Origin: Sporocytophaga myxococcoides DSM 11118
GTDB lineage: Bacteria; Bacteroidota; Bacteroidia; Cytophagales; Cytophagaceae
Direction of reading: 5' to 3'
Assembly: GCF_000426725.1 (NCBI RefSeq)
Contig: NZ_KE384560.1
Coordinates: 952,960-1,016,959 of the forward strand
DNA: 64,000 nt
Position 1 is the first letter of the stretch. Each line of letters begins with the position of its first letter. Shown here piece after piece: positions 43,755-53,955 of this stretch. A program made the translations under genes and the position numbers. A model generated the notes under the pieces. That model was not told the origin of the DNA, did not search any database, and was given only the letters and a program-made list of their open reading frames with translations.

Positions 43755-46292
43755 ATGGAAGCAAAATTTTCAAACCGAGTTAAAGAAGTAATTTCCCTCA
43801 GCAGGGAAGAGGCACTTCGTTTAGGCCATGATTATATTGGAGCAGAACATCTTTTGCTTGGAATGATCAGGGAAGGGGAAGGAGTTGCAATCAGCTTGTT
43901 AAAAAAACTGGGTGTTTCTCTTGAAGAGTTGAGACTTGCGGTGGAGCAAGCTACAAAAGGTACTGCTACAGGCAATGTCAAAAACCTGGCCAACATTCCC
44001 CTAACAAGGCAATCAGAAAAGGTATTAAAAATCACTTATCTGGAGGCCAAAATTTTTAAAAGTGAATTAATAGGGACCGAGCATCTGCTTCTGTCAATAT
44101 TAAGAGATGAAGACAACATCGCGACTCAGATTCTGGAAAAATTTGAAGTGAGTTATGATGTGATCAAAGAATTATTAGAATATCATCAGCAAAATCCTAT
44201 GGCATCAGGCGATACAGACGATTCTGACGAAGATAGCTCAAGAATCTTCGGAGGAAGTGGTTCAGGAGCTGGCAAAGAGCCGGCCAAAGGAACCACGGAA
44301 AAATCCAGAACCCCCGTTTTGGATAATTTTGGCAGAGACCTTACAAAACTCGCAGAAGAAAATAAACTCGATCCTATAGTGGGTAGAGAGAAAGAAATTG
44401 AAAGAGTAGCTCAGGTGTTGAGCCGTAGGAAAAAGAATAACCCTATTCTTATCGGTGAACCTGGTGTGGGAAAAACAGCTATTGCTGAAGGTTTGGCTTT
44501 GAGAATTATTCAAAAGAAAGTTTCAAGGGTACTTTTCGGTAAAAGAGTAGTTACTCTGGATCTTGCCTCTTTGGTTGCAGGAACTAAATACAGAGGACAA
44601 TTTGAAGAGAGAATGAAAGCCGTTATGAACGAGCTCGAAAAATCTCCTGAAGTTATTCTCTTTATCGATGAGATTCACACAATTGTAGGAGCAGGAGGTG
44701 CCTCAGGTTCGCTTGATGCTTCTAATATGTTCAAACCAGCTCTTGCTAGGGGAGATATACAATGTATAGGTGCTACTACTTTAGATGAGTATAGACAATA
44801 CATTGAAAAAGATGGAGCCCTTGCAAGAAGGTTCCAGATTGTAATGGTTGATGCAACTACTCCTGAGGAGACAATAGAGATATTGACTAACATTAAGGAT
44901 AAGTATGAAGATCACCACCATGTAAATTACTCTGACGAAGCAATTGCTGCGTGCGTAAAATTATCAGATAGATATATCAGCGATAGATTTTTACCAGATA
45001 AAGCAATAGATGTTCTTGATGAGGCTGGTGCAAGAGTGCATATTAATAATATTCACGTTCCGGCTGATATCGTGAAGCTGGAAGAGCAGATCGAAAATAT
45101 CAAGAAGGAAAAAAATAAAGTCGTAAAAAGTCAAAAATACGAGGAAGCTGCCCAACTGCGCGATAAGGAGAAAAAATTTCTTGAGCAGCTTGATGCTGCT
45201 AAAGTAAGATGGGAAGAAGAAACTCGTAAAAAAAGATATTCTGTTACTGAAGAAAACGTTGCTGAAGTAATTGCTATGATGACAGGAATTCCTGTAAACA
45301 GAGTAGCACAAAATGAAGGTAACAAATTGCTTGGAATGGGTGGCGAGCTTAAAGGTAAAGTTATCGGTCAGGATCAGGCAATTGAAAAGCTTGTAAAAGC
45401 AATTCAGAGAACAAGAGTGGGGTTGAAAGATCCTAAAAAACCAATTGGATCATTCATATTCTTAGGTCCTACAGGTGTTGGTAAAACAGAGCTTGCTAAA
45501 GTACTTGCAACTTATCTGTTCGACAAAGAAGATTCACTTGTAAGAATAGACATGAGTGAATACATGGAGAAATTCTCCGTAAGTAGACTTGTGGGGGCGC
45601 CTCCAGGATACGTTGGATACGAAGAAGGTGGTCAGCTTACAGAAAAAATCAGAAGAAAGCCATACAGCGTAGTTCTTCTTGATGAAATCGAAAAAGCTCA
45701 CCCTGATGTATTCAACTTGTTACTTCAGGTACTAGATGATGGTATCCTTACAGACGGTTTAGGAAGGAGAGTTGACTTCAGAAATACCATCATTATCATG
45801 ACATCTAATATTGGTGCAAGAGATCTAAAAGATTTCGGTGCCGGTATCGGTTTCGCAACAAAAGCAAAACAGGATAATATAGATGAATTGATGAGAGGAA
45901 CGATTCAAAATGCTCTTAGAAAAGCATTCTCTCCTGAGTTTCTGAACAGACTTGATGATGTGATTGTATTCAACTCTCTTGGTAGAGAAGATCTTCATAG
46001 AATTATTGATATCACATTGAACAATGTTTTCAAAAGAATCAATACTCTCGGCTACTCAGTAGAATTGACTGAAAAAGCAAAAGATTTTCTAGCTGAAAAA
46101 GGTTACGATCCTCAATATGGAGCTCGTCCTTTAAACAGGGCCATTCAGAAGTATCTTGAAGATCCTGTAGCTGAGGAAATACTTAAGGGAGAAGTTCAGG
46201 AAGGTGATACTCTTACAGCAGATTATGATGGAAAGAGTGAGACTCTTACCTTCAAGGTAAAAAAGAAAAAAGTTGAGAAAACTGATGAATAA
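43755..46292 (+). CDS. clpC: Clp protease ATP-binding subunit ClpC
   Basis: HSP100 unfoldase of 845 residues that feeds unfolded proteins to ClpP. It has the Clp N-domain with two repeats (about 1-145), AAA1 (Walker A GEPGVGKT, Walker [11 protein letters not shown]), a UVR-type middle region (about 430-470, [15 protein letters not shown]) and AAA2 ([27 protein letters not shown]). The UVR motif marks ClpC rather than ClpA or ClpB. It is followed by an intrinsic terminator. Confidence 0.95.
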   Translation: MEAKFSNRVKEVISLSREEALRLGHDYIGAEHLLLGMIREGEGVAISLLKKLGVSLEELRLAVEQATKGTATGNVKNLANIPLTRQSEKVLKITYLEAKIFKSELIGTEHLLLSILRDEDNIATQILEKFEVSYDVIKELLEYHQQNPMASGDTDDSDEDSSRIFGGSGSGAGKEPAKGTTEKSRTPVLDNFGRDLTKLAEENKLDPIVGREKEIERVAQVLSRRKKNNPILIGEPGVGKTAIAEGLALRIIQKKVSRVLFGKRVVTLDLASLVAGTKYRGQFEERMKAVMNELEKSPEVILFIDEIHTIVGAGGASGSLDASNMFKPALARGDIQCIGATTLDEYRQYIEKDGALARRFQIVMVDATTPEETIEILTNIKDKYEDHHHVNYSDEAIAACVKLSDRYISDRFLPDKAIDVLDEAGARVHINNIHVPADIVKLEEQIENIKKEKNKVVKSQKYEEAAQLRDKEKKFLEQLDAAKVRWEEETRKKRYSVTEENVAEVIAMMTGIPVNRVAQNEGNKLLGMGGELKGKVIGQDQAIEKLVKAIQRTRVGLKDPKKPIGSFIFLGPTGVGKTELAKVLATYLFDKEDSLVRIDMSEYMEKFSVSRLVGAPPGYVGYEEGGQLTEKIRRKPYSVVLLDEIEKAHPDVFNLLLQVLDDGILTDGLGRRVDFRNTIIIMTSNIGARDLKDFGAGIGFATKAKQDNIDELMRGTIQNALRKAFSPEFLNRLDDVIVFNSLGREDLHRIIDITLNNVFKRINTLGYSVELTEKAKDFLAEKGYDPQYGARPLNRAIQKYLEDPVAEEILKGEVQEGDTLTADYDGKSETLTFKVKKKKVEKTDE

Positions 46293-46320
46293 AAAAAGGC
46301 CCGTTAAGGGCCTTTTTTAT
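46292..46320 (+). terminator. Intrinsic terminator after clpC
   Basis: The stem AAAAAAGGCCC / GGGCCTTTTTT with a GTTAA loop and T tract lies directly after the stop codon. Confidence 0.85.
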
Positions 46321-46353
46321 TTAATTAATTACAAAGAATATAAAGATCTGACT

Positions 46354-47055
46354 TTATTCCTCAAGGATGTGATCCACATATATTCCTGAATTTTTCATGT
46401 GGTTAAGCAAAGTTATTTTCCAACCACCTTTAGGTTTAAATTCTTCATAAGATATACCCTGAAAATTTAAACCCGTTTCAATGAATTTGTCACTTGGATA
46501 AAAGGCTATCAGGTTTTTTAGTGATGATTGTCCAATAAAATATCCAAGCTCAAGCATAACATTTGAATTGGTCTGAAATTTTCCTGTTGTTCCAATTTCC
46601 TGATCTGCGGAAAACAAGAAAATTCCGTATTCACAATCTTTAGCATATTTTACGAATGTTTCAGGAGAATAAGGAACGTCTTCTTCATCAATAACTACAA
46701 AATCCATTTTTGTCTTACCAAGAAAGGTACATACCTTATCTTTCATTCTTGATTCCTTCCCAAAACTTACGAAGATCTTTTTGTTCTCTTCTTTTATTTG
46801 ATAAAGTAAATCAATAATATGTTTTTGGTTTCTTCTAAATGTCAACTTCTCTTCATGACCAAGGCTGTGTGGAAGATCCATCATTATGCCATTGAATTCA
46901 TCAAGAGATTTTATGTAAATGTTTCTTTTGGGATAAAGAGAATTGTTTAACAGTTCATAGGACTTTTCATACAAATGATAATATTGCTCTTTCCACTCTC
47001 CCTTATACCCAAAATCCTGGAATCGTTTTAGTAAAAAATTAACCTCTTTCATCAA
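46354..47055 (-). CDS. TIR-like predicted nucleotide-binding protein, possible defence effector
   Basis: A 233-residue protein whose C-half (about 91-225) resembles the predicted nucleotide-binding TIR-like family (PF10137) found in CBASS-type effectors. It begins KKIFVSFGKE, continues through MDFVVIDEEDVPYS and GIFLFSADQEIG, and carries NVMLELGYFIGQ (Glu169 in the position expected for NADase activity) followed by the FQGISY turn. The N-terminal 90 residues match nothing I recognise. No cyclase, SAVED domain or other defence gene is adjacent. Enzymatic activity is inferred from family similarity, and a signalling or regulatory role is also possible. Confidence 0.6.
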   Translation of the reverse strand: MMKEVNFLLKRFQDFGYKGEWKEQYYHLYEKSYELLNNSLYPKRNIYIKSLDEFNGIMMDLPHSLGHEEKLTFRRNQKHIIDLLYQIKEENKKIFVSFGKESRMKDKVCTFLGKTKMDFVVIDEEDVPYSPETFVKYAKDCEYGIFLFSADQEIGTTGKFQTNSNVMLELGYFIGQSSLKNLIAFYPSDKFIETGLNFQGISYEEFKPKGGWKITLLNHMKNSGIYVDHILEE

Positions 47056-47133
47056 TACAAATTTAAAGAATAGACTAGAACTATAGCGTAATAACGGCTA
47101 AAATGTTATAGTCTTATTTAAAGATTAACTTGC

Positions 47134-49206
47134 TTAATAACCTCCTTTAAATTTTCTAAAAAACCACTCTAATGTAATAAGGCTGAGTAGCAGGAAGAAT
47201 ACCCACTTTAGATTAATAACTTCAGATAGCTCTTCATTGCTATGTATAATACTTTGGGGAGATGATTTTTTTAATATCTCAGGTAATGATGATAACTTGG
47301 TAACAGGAAGAAACAGACCTTTATTTTTTTCCGATATTGTCCTTAATAAATCAAAATCTGAAGTTCCATTTATCAATTCAATATTTAATTCTTTAATTAA
47401 AAATTCACCTTCTGATGTTTCTTTTTTACCATTAAGAACTGTACTGGCAACATATTTATAAATTCCCTGGCTTAATCCTTTGATTTCAAATCTGGAATTT
47501 TCAGTATTTACATAGGAATAATGTTTCTTTTCATTTTTCTCTGAGACGATTGTCAGATCTATGTTTTGACCATAAATCTTTTCATAAATGTCATTGTATA
47601 CTTCTGTCTCAAAAAGTACAGGATCGCTGGAGTAAAATTCAGAGTTAATTGGGTATACTTTGAATTTTCTTTTTTCTTCTCTGGAAGATAAAAGTTGTAT
47701 GAGGTTACCTATAAGTTTGTCAAAAACTTTAGTTGAGCCGGTTTCTTTAAATTCAAGTAATCTCCATTCCCAAAGTCCTTCCCCTGAAAATACTGCCACT
47801 TTTTTATCATTAAAATTGGAAAAAAGAAGTAGAGGTTTTACTGTTTGAATATTTCCCAATCTCTGAAATAGGATTACTTCAGCATTATTCATTGGCTTGA
47901 ACTCTCCAAAAGGAACAGATACGGGCGGATATTTGGATATAACAGAAGCTTCTTCTGCTGTAAGTGAAAACTTGTTGAAATCGGAATTATACAAAGCAGT
48001 AACTTGATCTAGTTGCTGCCCCCTTTGGCTAATCTTCAAAGCATTGTTGATCTGATTGAAGTTTGCATAGTTTACTTTGTTGCCCGTGATATACCAAATT
48101 GAACTATTGTCTTTACTATATTTATTTAATATTTCAGCTGCAGTATTTTGTAGATCTGGTAGTTGATGGAAAATGATCAGATCGTATTTTTCGTTTTTAA
48201 ATTCCGTAATTCCTGGAATATATATATTCAGACTATAATTTTCTTTTTGATCAGTGACACTTTTAATCGCTTTAATATCAGGGTGAGGTGAGGAAGCTAC
48301 TAACAGAATTTTTTCTTTCCCTTCAATAACATCAATGTATGCATGACCTGTATTATTTTTATCTGTAAACTCTCCTTCTTGTGGAACAATCTCAATTTCA
48401 TAATGCTGAAGTCCTTTTTCGTCCGATGTCAGTCTAAATTCAACTTCTTTTAAATCATAGTTTCTGGAAAATTTTATGACCTTTTTGTCTAGTACTTTTC
48501 CTTTGTTTTTTATAGTAACAGTGATGTCCTTCCCTTCGAAACCCTGGTTTTGAATTTCGGCTACTATTGGAAAAGAATTACCCTGATAAGTAAGTTTATT
48601 ATAAAGTATATTTTTAAGAATTATATCTTTCTTTGCTGTTGTGTCTCCTAGACCAATAGTGTACAAAGGATATCCCAGTTCCTTGTATGCTGGGGATAGT
48701 CCTTGATTATAAATACCATCGGAAAACAATACAGCTCCGGCAAGATTTCTATTTTCATAGTTGGATTCAATATTATCCAGCAGATAGTCAAGGTTAGTGG
48801 AAGGATTCTTGAAGTTTATATCATCAATGGCCTGTTTACCTGATAGGGTTACTATATCAACAGTATAATCTTCTTGTTGTATGCTTCTTTTAATTTGATC
48901 TATCTGATTTTTAAGAGCATCTAACTTTGATGCTCCTGTAGAAATAGTATTAGATTCTGAATCGTCTATTGCAAAGACAAAGATTGGTTTTTCAAAATCA
49001 TTTTTGATGTATTGAAGCAGCGGTCCTATAAGCAAAAAGCATAGTAGAAAAATCAGAATGAACCTGACAGAGAAAAGTATTTTGTTTAATAGAGGGGACC
49101 AAGGCCCTTTTTTGGAATATAGGAGCCAGGAATAAGCACCGGCAACACATAGCGCCGGGATTATAAACCAAAGGGAGTATTCTGTTATGAGTTTAAAGCT
49201 TGACAT
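47134..49206 (-). CDS. Large membrane protein with vWA-like domain
   Basis: A 690-residue inner-membrane protein. Two N-terminal helices (about 9-31 and 44-66) precede a periplasmic or cytoplasmic domain that begins with FVFAIDDSESN; the DDSES segment at 81-85 matches the vWA metal-site DxSxS, and AGAVLFSDGIYNQG is its TSDG-like strand. A long beta-rich region follows and a C-terminal helix (WVFFLLLSLITLEWFF) ends the protein. Bacteroidota have such proteins near BatA/BatB genes; those are not here. The function is unknown. Confidence 0.75.
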   Translation of the reverse strand: MSSFKLITEYSLWFIIPALCVAGAYSWLLYSKKGPWSPLLNKILFSVRFILIFLLCFLLIGPLLQYIKNDFEKPIFVFAIDDSESNTISTGASKLDALKNQIDQIKRSIQQEDYTVDIVTLSGKQAIDDINFKNPSTNLDYLLDNIESNYENRNLAGAVLFSDGIYNQGLSPAYKELGYPLYTIGLGDTTAKKDIILKNILYNKLTYQGNSFPIVAEIQNQGFEGKDITVTIKNKGKVLDKKVIKFSRNYDLKEVEFRLTSDEKGLQHYEIEIVPQEGEFTDKNNTGHAYIDVIEGKEKILLVASSPHPDIKAIKSVTDQKENYSLNIYIPGITEFKNEKYDLIIFHQLPDLQNTAAEILNKYSKDNSSIWYITGNKVNYANFNQINNALKISQRGQQLDQVTALYNSDFNKFSLTAEEASVISKYPPVSVPFGEFKPMNNAEVILFQRLGNIQTVKPLLLFSNFNDKKVAVFSGEGLWEWRLLEFKETGSTKVFDKLIGNLIQLLSSREEKRKFKVYPINSEFYSSDPVLFETEVYNDIYEKIYGQNIDLTIVSEKNEKKHYSYVNTENSRFEIKGLSQGIYKYVASTVLNGKKETSEGEFLIKELNIELINGTSDFDLLRTISEKNKGLFLPVTKLSSLPEILKKSSPQSIIHSNEELSEVINLKWVFFLLLSLITLEWFFRKFKGGY

Positions 49207-49222
49207 TTTGATTATAAATGAA

Positions 49223-49251
49223 ACAGCCTTTCAAAGAACGTGAAAGGCTGT
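49223..49251 (-). terminator. Terminator between fabG and the vWA-like gene
   Basis: The stem ACAGCCTTTC / GAAAGGCTGT has a 9-nt loop with a short T-rich tract on the minus strand, separating fabG from the downstream gene. Confidence 0.65.
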
Positions 49252-49277
49252 AATTTTATTTTTATAATTTTGTAAAA

Positions 49278-50024
49278 CTAGGTAAGCATACCACCATCAA
49301 CCTGCAGTACTTGTCCGCTTATATATTTTGATAAATCGGAACCCAGGAATACAGCACAATCAGCTACTTCTTCAGGTAAACCAGCTCTTTTCATCGGAAT
49401 TGAATCTTTCCAACCCTGAACTACTTTTTCATCAAGTTCGCCGGTCATTTCAGTTTCAATAAATCCAGGAGCAATGGAATTACAACGAATATTTCTTGAA
49501 CCTAATTCAAGAGCTACAGATTTAGTAAAACCAATGATTCCCGCCTTTGACGCTGCGTAATTTGCCTGGCCGGCATTGCCTCTGATTCCGACAACTGAAG
49601 TTATATTAATGATAGAACCGTATTTTTGTTTCATAAGCTGTTTGGTGGCAGCTTTAGTAAGGTTGAAAACAGATTTCAGGTTGGTATTAATGACATCATC
49701 CCAATGCTGTTCAGTCATTCTCATTAAAAGGGTATCACGAGTAATACCTGCATTATTTATCAATACATCCAATGTTCCGAATTCTGCAATGAAGCTGTTG
49801 ACTAAGTCTTCAGCAGCAACAAAATTAGAAGCATCAGATCTGAATCCTTTAGCTTTTATACCTTTAGATTGTAATTCCGCTTCTAAAGCCTGACCTTTTT
49901 CTATACTTGAAAGAAAAGTAAAGCCTACATTAGCTCCTTCCTGAGCATATCTCAAAGCAATCGCTCTGCCTATTCCTTTTGAAGCACCTGTAACTAGTAC
50001 ATTTTTTCCGGATAATAGTCCCAT
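49278..50024 (-). CDS. fabG: 3-oxoacyl-ACP reductase FabG
   Basis: NADPH-dependent short-chain dehydrogenase that reduces 3-oxoacyl-ACP in fatty-acid elongation. It is 248 residues with the NADP motif TGASKGIGRAIALRYA, NNAGITRD, the catalytic Ser in INITSVVGIRGNAGQANYAASKAG (YxxxK), and the C-terminal GQVLQVDGGM. A perfect -7 box (50053-50046) predicts an 18-nt leader. It is divergent from lpd. Confidence 0.92.
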   Translation of the reverse strand: MGLLSGKNVLVTGASKGIGRAIALRYAQEGANVGFTFLSSIEKGQALEAELQSKGIKAKGFRSDASNFVAAEDLVNSFIAEFGTLDVLINNAGITRDTLLMRMTEQHWDDVINTNLKSVFNLTKAATKQLMKQKYGSIINITSVVGIRGNAGQANYAASKAGIIGFTKSVALELGSRNIRCNSIAPGFIETEMTGELDEKVVQGWKDSIPMKRAGLPEEVADCAVFLGSDLSKYISGQVLQVDGGMLT

Positions 50025-50045
50025 TTAAATTTTACGTTTTGGGCC

Positions 50046-50053
50046 CAAAAATA
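50046..50053 (-). promoter_or_regulatory. -7 promoter box for fabG
   Basis: TATTTTTG on the minus strand matches the consensus TAnnTTTG. Confidence 0.45.
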
Positions 50054-50177
50054 ACTATATAATCCGAAAAACCTAGAATGAAGGCTCAAATTCAGAGTCA
50101 TTTAATTGAAATCGTGTCGGATTAATAATATTTACCGCACTAAATTTCCCTGAATTTTTTTATAATCCTAAATAATT

Positions 50178-50185
50178 TAAATTTG
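50178..50185 (+). promoter_or_regulatory. -7 promoter box for lpd
   Basis: TAAATTTG is a perfect -7 box, giving a predicted leader of about 22 nt. Confidence 0.5.
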
Positions 50186-50210
50186 CCCCCTGTAAAACTA
50201 AAAGTACTTT

Positions 50211-51605
50211 ATGTCTGCAAAATATGATTTAATTGTGATAGGAAGCGGTCCTGGTGGATATGTTGCTGCTATCAGAGCTTCTCAACTTGGAATGAAAGTA
50301 GGAGTGGTGGAAAAAGCAGAGTTGGGCGGTATTTGCCTCAACTGGGGATGTATTCCTACAAAAGCTTTGTTGAAAAGCGCTCAGGTATTTGAGTATGTAA
50401 AGCATGCAAAAGAATATGGTATCAATGTCGGTGAAAGTCAGGCGGATTTTTCAGCAGTTGTAAAAAGAAGCCGCGACGTTGCCAGTGGAATGAGTAAAGG
50501 TATCCAATTCCTTTTCCGTAAAAATAAGATCGATCATATTTCTGGATTCGGTAAAATACTTCCTGGAAAAAAAGTTGAAGTAACTGATGCAGCAGGTAAA
50601 AAAGAAGTTTACAATGCTGACCATGTTATCCTTGCAACTGGTGGCAGATCTAGAGAGTTGCCTAATGTTAAAATTGATAACGAAAAGATTATTGGGTATA
50701 GAAAAGCCATGGTTTTGGAGAAAAAACCTGAATCTATGGTTATCATGGGATCAGGAGCAATTGGTGTTGAGTTTGCATATTTCTACAATTCAATGGGTAC
50801 TAAAGTTACTATTGTAGAGTTTATGCCGAATATTGTTCCTGTAGAAGATGAGGATGTCTCTAAACAGCTTGAAAAAGAATTTAAAAAGGCAGGAATAGCA
50901 GTGATGACAAACTCTGCTGTTGAATCTGTAGATACGAGCGGCGCTAAATGCAAAGTAAAAGTTAAAACTGCTTCTGGAGCTGAAACTATTGAAGCTGATA
51001 TAGTTCTTTCTGCAGTAGGTATTGCTACAAACATTGAGGGTATAGGACTTGAAGAAGTTGGTGTTGCTACTGACAAGGGAAAAGTTATAGTTGATGATTA
51101 TTATAGAACAAACATCCCGGGAGTTTATGCAATCGGTGATATTGTAAAAGGACAAGCACTTGCACACGTTGCTTCTGCTGAAGGTATTATTTGTGTTGAA
51201 AAAATTGCAGGTCAGAACCCTCATCCATTAAACTATAATAATATTCCAGGCTGTACTTATTGCACTCCTGAAATTGCATCTGTAGGTCTTACTGAAAAGC
51301 AAGCTAAGGAAAAAGGGTACGAGATTAAAGTTGGTAAATTTCCTTTCACAGCATCAGGAAAAGCAAAGGCTGCAGGAGCAAGCGAAGGATTTATTAAAGT
51401 TATTTTCGACGCGAAATATGGTGAGTGGCTTGGAGCTCATTTTATCGGAGCTAATGTAACCGAAATGATTGCTGAAGTTGTTGTTGCAAGAAATCTTGAA
51501 ACTACTGGACATGAAATCATAAAATCAGTTCACCCACATCCTACTATGTCAGAAGCTATCATGGAAGCTGCAGCAGCTGCATACAATGAAGTTATTCACT
51601 TGTAG
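50211..51605 (+). CDS. lpd: Dihydrolipoyl dehydrogenase
   Basis: FAD enzyme that reoxidises lipoyl groups in the pyruvate, 2-oxoglutarate and glycine-cleavage complexes. The 464 residues have GSGPGG (11-16) for FAD, the redox disulphide GGICLNWGCIP (Cys42, Cys47), a second nucleotide site around GSGAIGVEFA, the C-terminal dimer domain and the catalytic HPHPTMSE. No other complex subunit is adjacent, so the gene is isolated. A bidirectional terminator follows. Confidence 0.95.
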   Translation: MSAKYDLIVIGSGPGGYVAAIRASQLGMKVGVVEKAELGGICLNWGCIPTKALLKSAQVFEYVKHAKEYGINVGESQADFSAVVKRSRDVASGMSKGIQFLFRKNKIDHISGFGKILPGKKVEVTDAAGKKEVYNADHVILATGGRSRELPNVKIDNEKIIGYRKAMVLEKKPESMVIMGSGAIGVEFAYFYNSMGTKVTIVEFMPNIVPVEDEDVSKQLEKEFKKAGIAVMTNSAVESVDTSGAKCKVKVKTASGAETIEADIVLSAVGIATNIEGIGLEEVGVATDKGKVIVDDYYRTNIPGVYAIGDIVKGQALAHVASAEGIICVEKIAGQNPHPLNYNNIPGCTYCTPEIASVGLTEKQAKEKGYEIKVGKFPFTASGKAKAAGASEGFIKVIFDAKYGEWLGAHFIGANVTEMIAEVVVARNLETTGHEIIKSVHPHPTMSEAIMEAAAAAYNEVIHL

Positions 51606-51625
51606 TTCGATAACTTTTTTTTAAA

Positions 51626-51656
51626 AAAGAGGCAGTTTTACTGCCTCTTTCATTTT
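51626..51656. terminator. Bidirectional terminator between lpd and galT
   Basis: The stem AAAGAGGCAG / CTGCCTCTTT with a 5-nt loop has T-rich ends, located between the convergent genes. Confidence 0.85.
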
Positions 51657-51658
51657 TA

Positions 51659-52639
51659 TCATCTCCCAGCTTTTTTAAATATTTGTAAAGCATTCCGAAG
51701 TATTTCAGCACTTTCTTCTGCTGGTTTGGTGCTGATGTTTGCCCAGGCACCCATTTCAGATCCCCCATGGAATTTTACATTAGACGCGTCTTTAAGAACA
51801 GGTGAAAATTCGATATGTAAGCTGTAATAATTTTTATTATCGAAATATTCTTTTGACTTATGTGGTGCCTGATGAATGGACATTGTATATGGTAATGGCT
51901 TTTTATAAACAGCGTCCAAAGCTCCGGTAACGTCCTTTAAAATCATTGCAAGATCAGTTATTTCTTCATTCGTGAAGTCAGTCAAAAAACTCTTTTGTCT
52001 TCTGGAAGAAATGAATACGCCTAACGGATGTTCGGCAAAATATGGGATATAAGCAAGAAAGCTTTTGTTGGATGTGATAATCCTTTTTTGTTCGCTTTCT
52101 TCCTGTGCGTTTAATTCTAGTATAAGGTTCTTGTTGGTTTGTAAAAAATATTCCTTGCAAGAATCCAGTTCTGTTTTAAGTTTCAGAGGAATAAATGGAT
52201 ATCCATAAATCTGCCCATGTGGGTGATGTATGGAAGAACCTACCTCCTGACCTCTGTTCTCAAATATATGTATATACTCAATTGAAGCATTCTTACTCAA
52301 CTCGAGACTGCGATCTCTCCATAACTTTATTAACTTCTCAACGTGTGAATTTTCCAAGTCATATAGGGTCGCAAAATGATCAGGGGAGTAAAGTATTACT
52401 TCACATTGACCATAACTTGCTCCGGATTTAAAAAAAGATCCGTTTTCTTGTATGGGAGCTTTAAATTCATTTGACAATACGGGAAACTCATTTGGAAGAT
52501 AGAGAACGTCATAGGTGTCTTTTATTTTTCCACTTCCTGGACAAAATGGACACTCATCCGGAAATATAGGTCTCTGAATTCGATTAGTGGCGATTAAAGT
52601 GTAAGTTTTTAGTAAAGGATTCCACCTTAAATGATTCAT
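51659..52639 (-). CDS. galT: Galactose-1-phosphate uridylyltransferase GalT
   Basis: Leloir-pathway enzyme that transfers UMP from UDP-glucose to galactose-1-phosphate. The 326 residues hold DECPFCPGSG, a zinc-type CxxC region near the N-terminus, and the active-site HxH-type motif HPHGQIYGYPFIP (with catalytic His). The C-half has YSLHIEFSPVL and the histidine-triad fold. It is divergent from galE over a 222-nt intergenic region, which suggests shared control, but no galK is in the window. Confidence 0.92.
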   Translation of the reverse strand: MNHLRWNPLLKTYTLIATNRIQRPIFPDECPFCPGSGKIKDTYDVLYLPNEFPVLSNEFKAPIQENGSFFKSGASYGQCEVILYSPDHFATLYDLENSHVEKLIKLWRDRSLELSKNASIEYIHIFENRGQEVGSSIHHPHGQIYGYPFIPLKLKTELDSCKEYFLQTNKNLILELNAQEESEQKRIITSNKSFLAYIPYFAEHPLGVFISSRRQKSFLTDFTNEEITDLAMILKDVTGALDAVYKKPLPYTMSIHQAPHKSKEYFDNKNYYSLHIEFSPVLKDASNVKFHGGSEMGAWANISTKPAEESAEILRNALQIFKKAGR

Positions 52640-52861
52640 GCGGTAAAAATTTAAACAAAATATACTCCAGGTAAATTAATCGGGAACTATAATTTTTAAC
52701 TGAATATAGATTTAAAAGGTTGCCAGGATATTAATTTTCTTTAAAAAGTAATATTAATGATGATTTAAGTTCTTTTTACTTTAATTTTTTAAAAAATATC
52801 AAAATCTCAGAACTTTATAAATACAAATTAATTAACTTTAATAGAACGCATTTTTTATATA

Positions 52862-53890
52862 ATGGAAGGTAAAACAATATTAGTAACTGGCGGAGCCGGA
52901 TATATCGGTTCTCATACTGTAAGACTCCTTGCAGAAAAAAAATATAAGGTAATTGTCGTAGACAATCTTGTTTATGGTCATGAAGAGGCTATTCTGGATA
53001 AAAATGTAAAGTTAGTAAAAGCCAATATCGCAGATGGCAAGGCTATGACAACTATATTTTCCGAAAACAAAATAGATGCAGTACTTCATTTTGCTGCGTA
53101 TGCTTATGTTGGTGAGTCTGTTAAAGACCCTGCAAAATACTATTTGAATAATATAGCAGCTCCTCTTAGCCTGATAGAAGTGATGAGGACATATAACTGC
53201 AATAATTTTATATTTTCTTCTACATGTGCTTCTTATGGAAATCCTGTAAGATTACCTATTGATGAGAATCATCCTCAGGATCCGATAAATCCTTATGGCC
53301 AAAGCAAATTAATGCTTGAAAAAATCCTTAAGGATTATGGTACTGCTTATAACCTGAATTACTTTTTTTTAAGATATTTTAATGCTTCAGGTGCATCGAA
53401 AGATGGACTCATAGGTGAAGATCATGATCCGGAAACACATTTAATCCCATTGGTGATTGAAGCAGCTAAAGGTACAAGAGGTCCTGTAACTGTATTTGGT
53501 ACTGATTATGATACTCCCGACGGCACATGTATCAGAGATTATATCCATGTGGAAGATCTTGGGAGGGCTCATATACTTGCTCTTGAGCATTTGTTGAATA
53601 ATAAAGGATCTGCAATCTGTAATTTAGGGACAGGAAAAGGCTGTTCTGTAAAAGAGGTGATTGAAACAGTGGAGAAAGTTACCGGCTTAAAAGTGCCGGT
53701 CATATATGGGCCAAGGAGAGAAGGGGATCCAGCACTTTTGGTTTCAGATCCTTCCGCTGCAAAAAATATTCTCGGATGGGTGGCTGAATACCAGGATCTT
53801 TCTGGAATTATTGAAACTGCCTGGAAATGGCATAATGGAGAGAGAAATGGCAGATACGCCCCTAAAAGCAATGAGATAAATGCTATTTAA
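52862..53890 (+). CDS. galE: UDP-glucose 4-epimerase GalE
   Basis: NAD-dependent epimerase that interconverts UDP-glucose and UDP-galactose. The 342 residues have the Rossmann motif TGGAGYIGSHTVRLL, the catalytic SSTCASYG with YGQSK (YxxxK), DGTCIRDYIHVEDL and NLGTGKGCSVKEVI. It is divergent from galT and also provides UDP-galactose for surface glycans. Confidence 0.94.
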   Translation: MEGKTILVTGGAGYIGSHTVRLLAEKKYKVIVVDNLVYGHEEAILDKNVKLVKANIADGKAMTTIFSENKIDAVLHFAAYAYVGESVKDPAKYYLNNIAAPLSLIEVMRTYNCNNFIFSSTCASYGNPVRLPIDENHPQDPINPYGQSKLMLEKILKDYGTAYNLNYFFLRYFNASGASKDGLIGEDHDPETHLIPLVIEAAKGTRGPVTVFGTDYDTPDGTCIRDYIHVEDLGRAHILALEHLLNNKGSAICNLGTGKGCSVKEVIETVEKVTGLKVPVIYGPRREGDPALLVSDPSAAKNILGWVAEYQDLSGIIETAWKWHNGERNGRYAPKSNEINAI

Positions 53891-53913
53891 CTTATTAAAA
53901 TAATTGATTATTA

Positions 53914-53955
53914 GTGAGATCAGTTTGAATAAAGCTGATCTCTTACTTTTTTATG
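53914..53955. terminator. Bidirectional terminator after galE and the EamA gene
   Basis: The stem GAGATCAG / CTGATCTC (extended by flanking GT/AC) is followed by a T tract and lies over the EamA 3' end. Confidence 0.7.
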
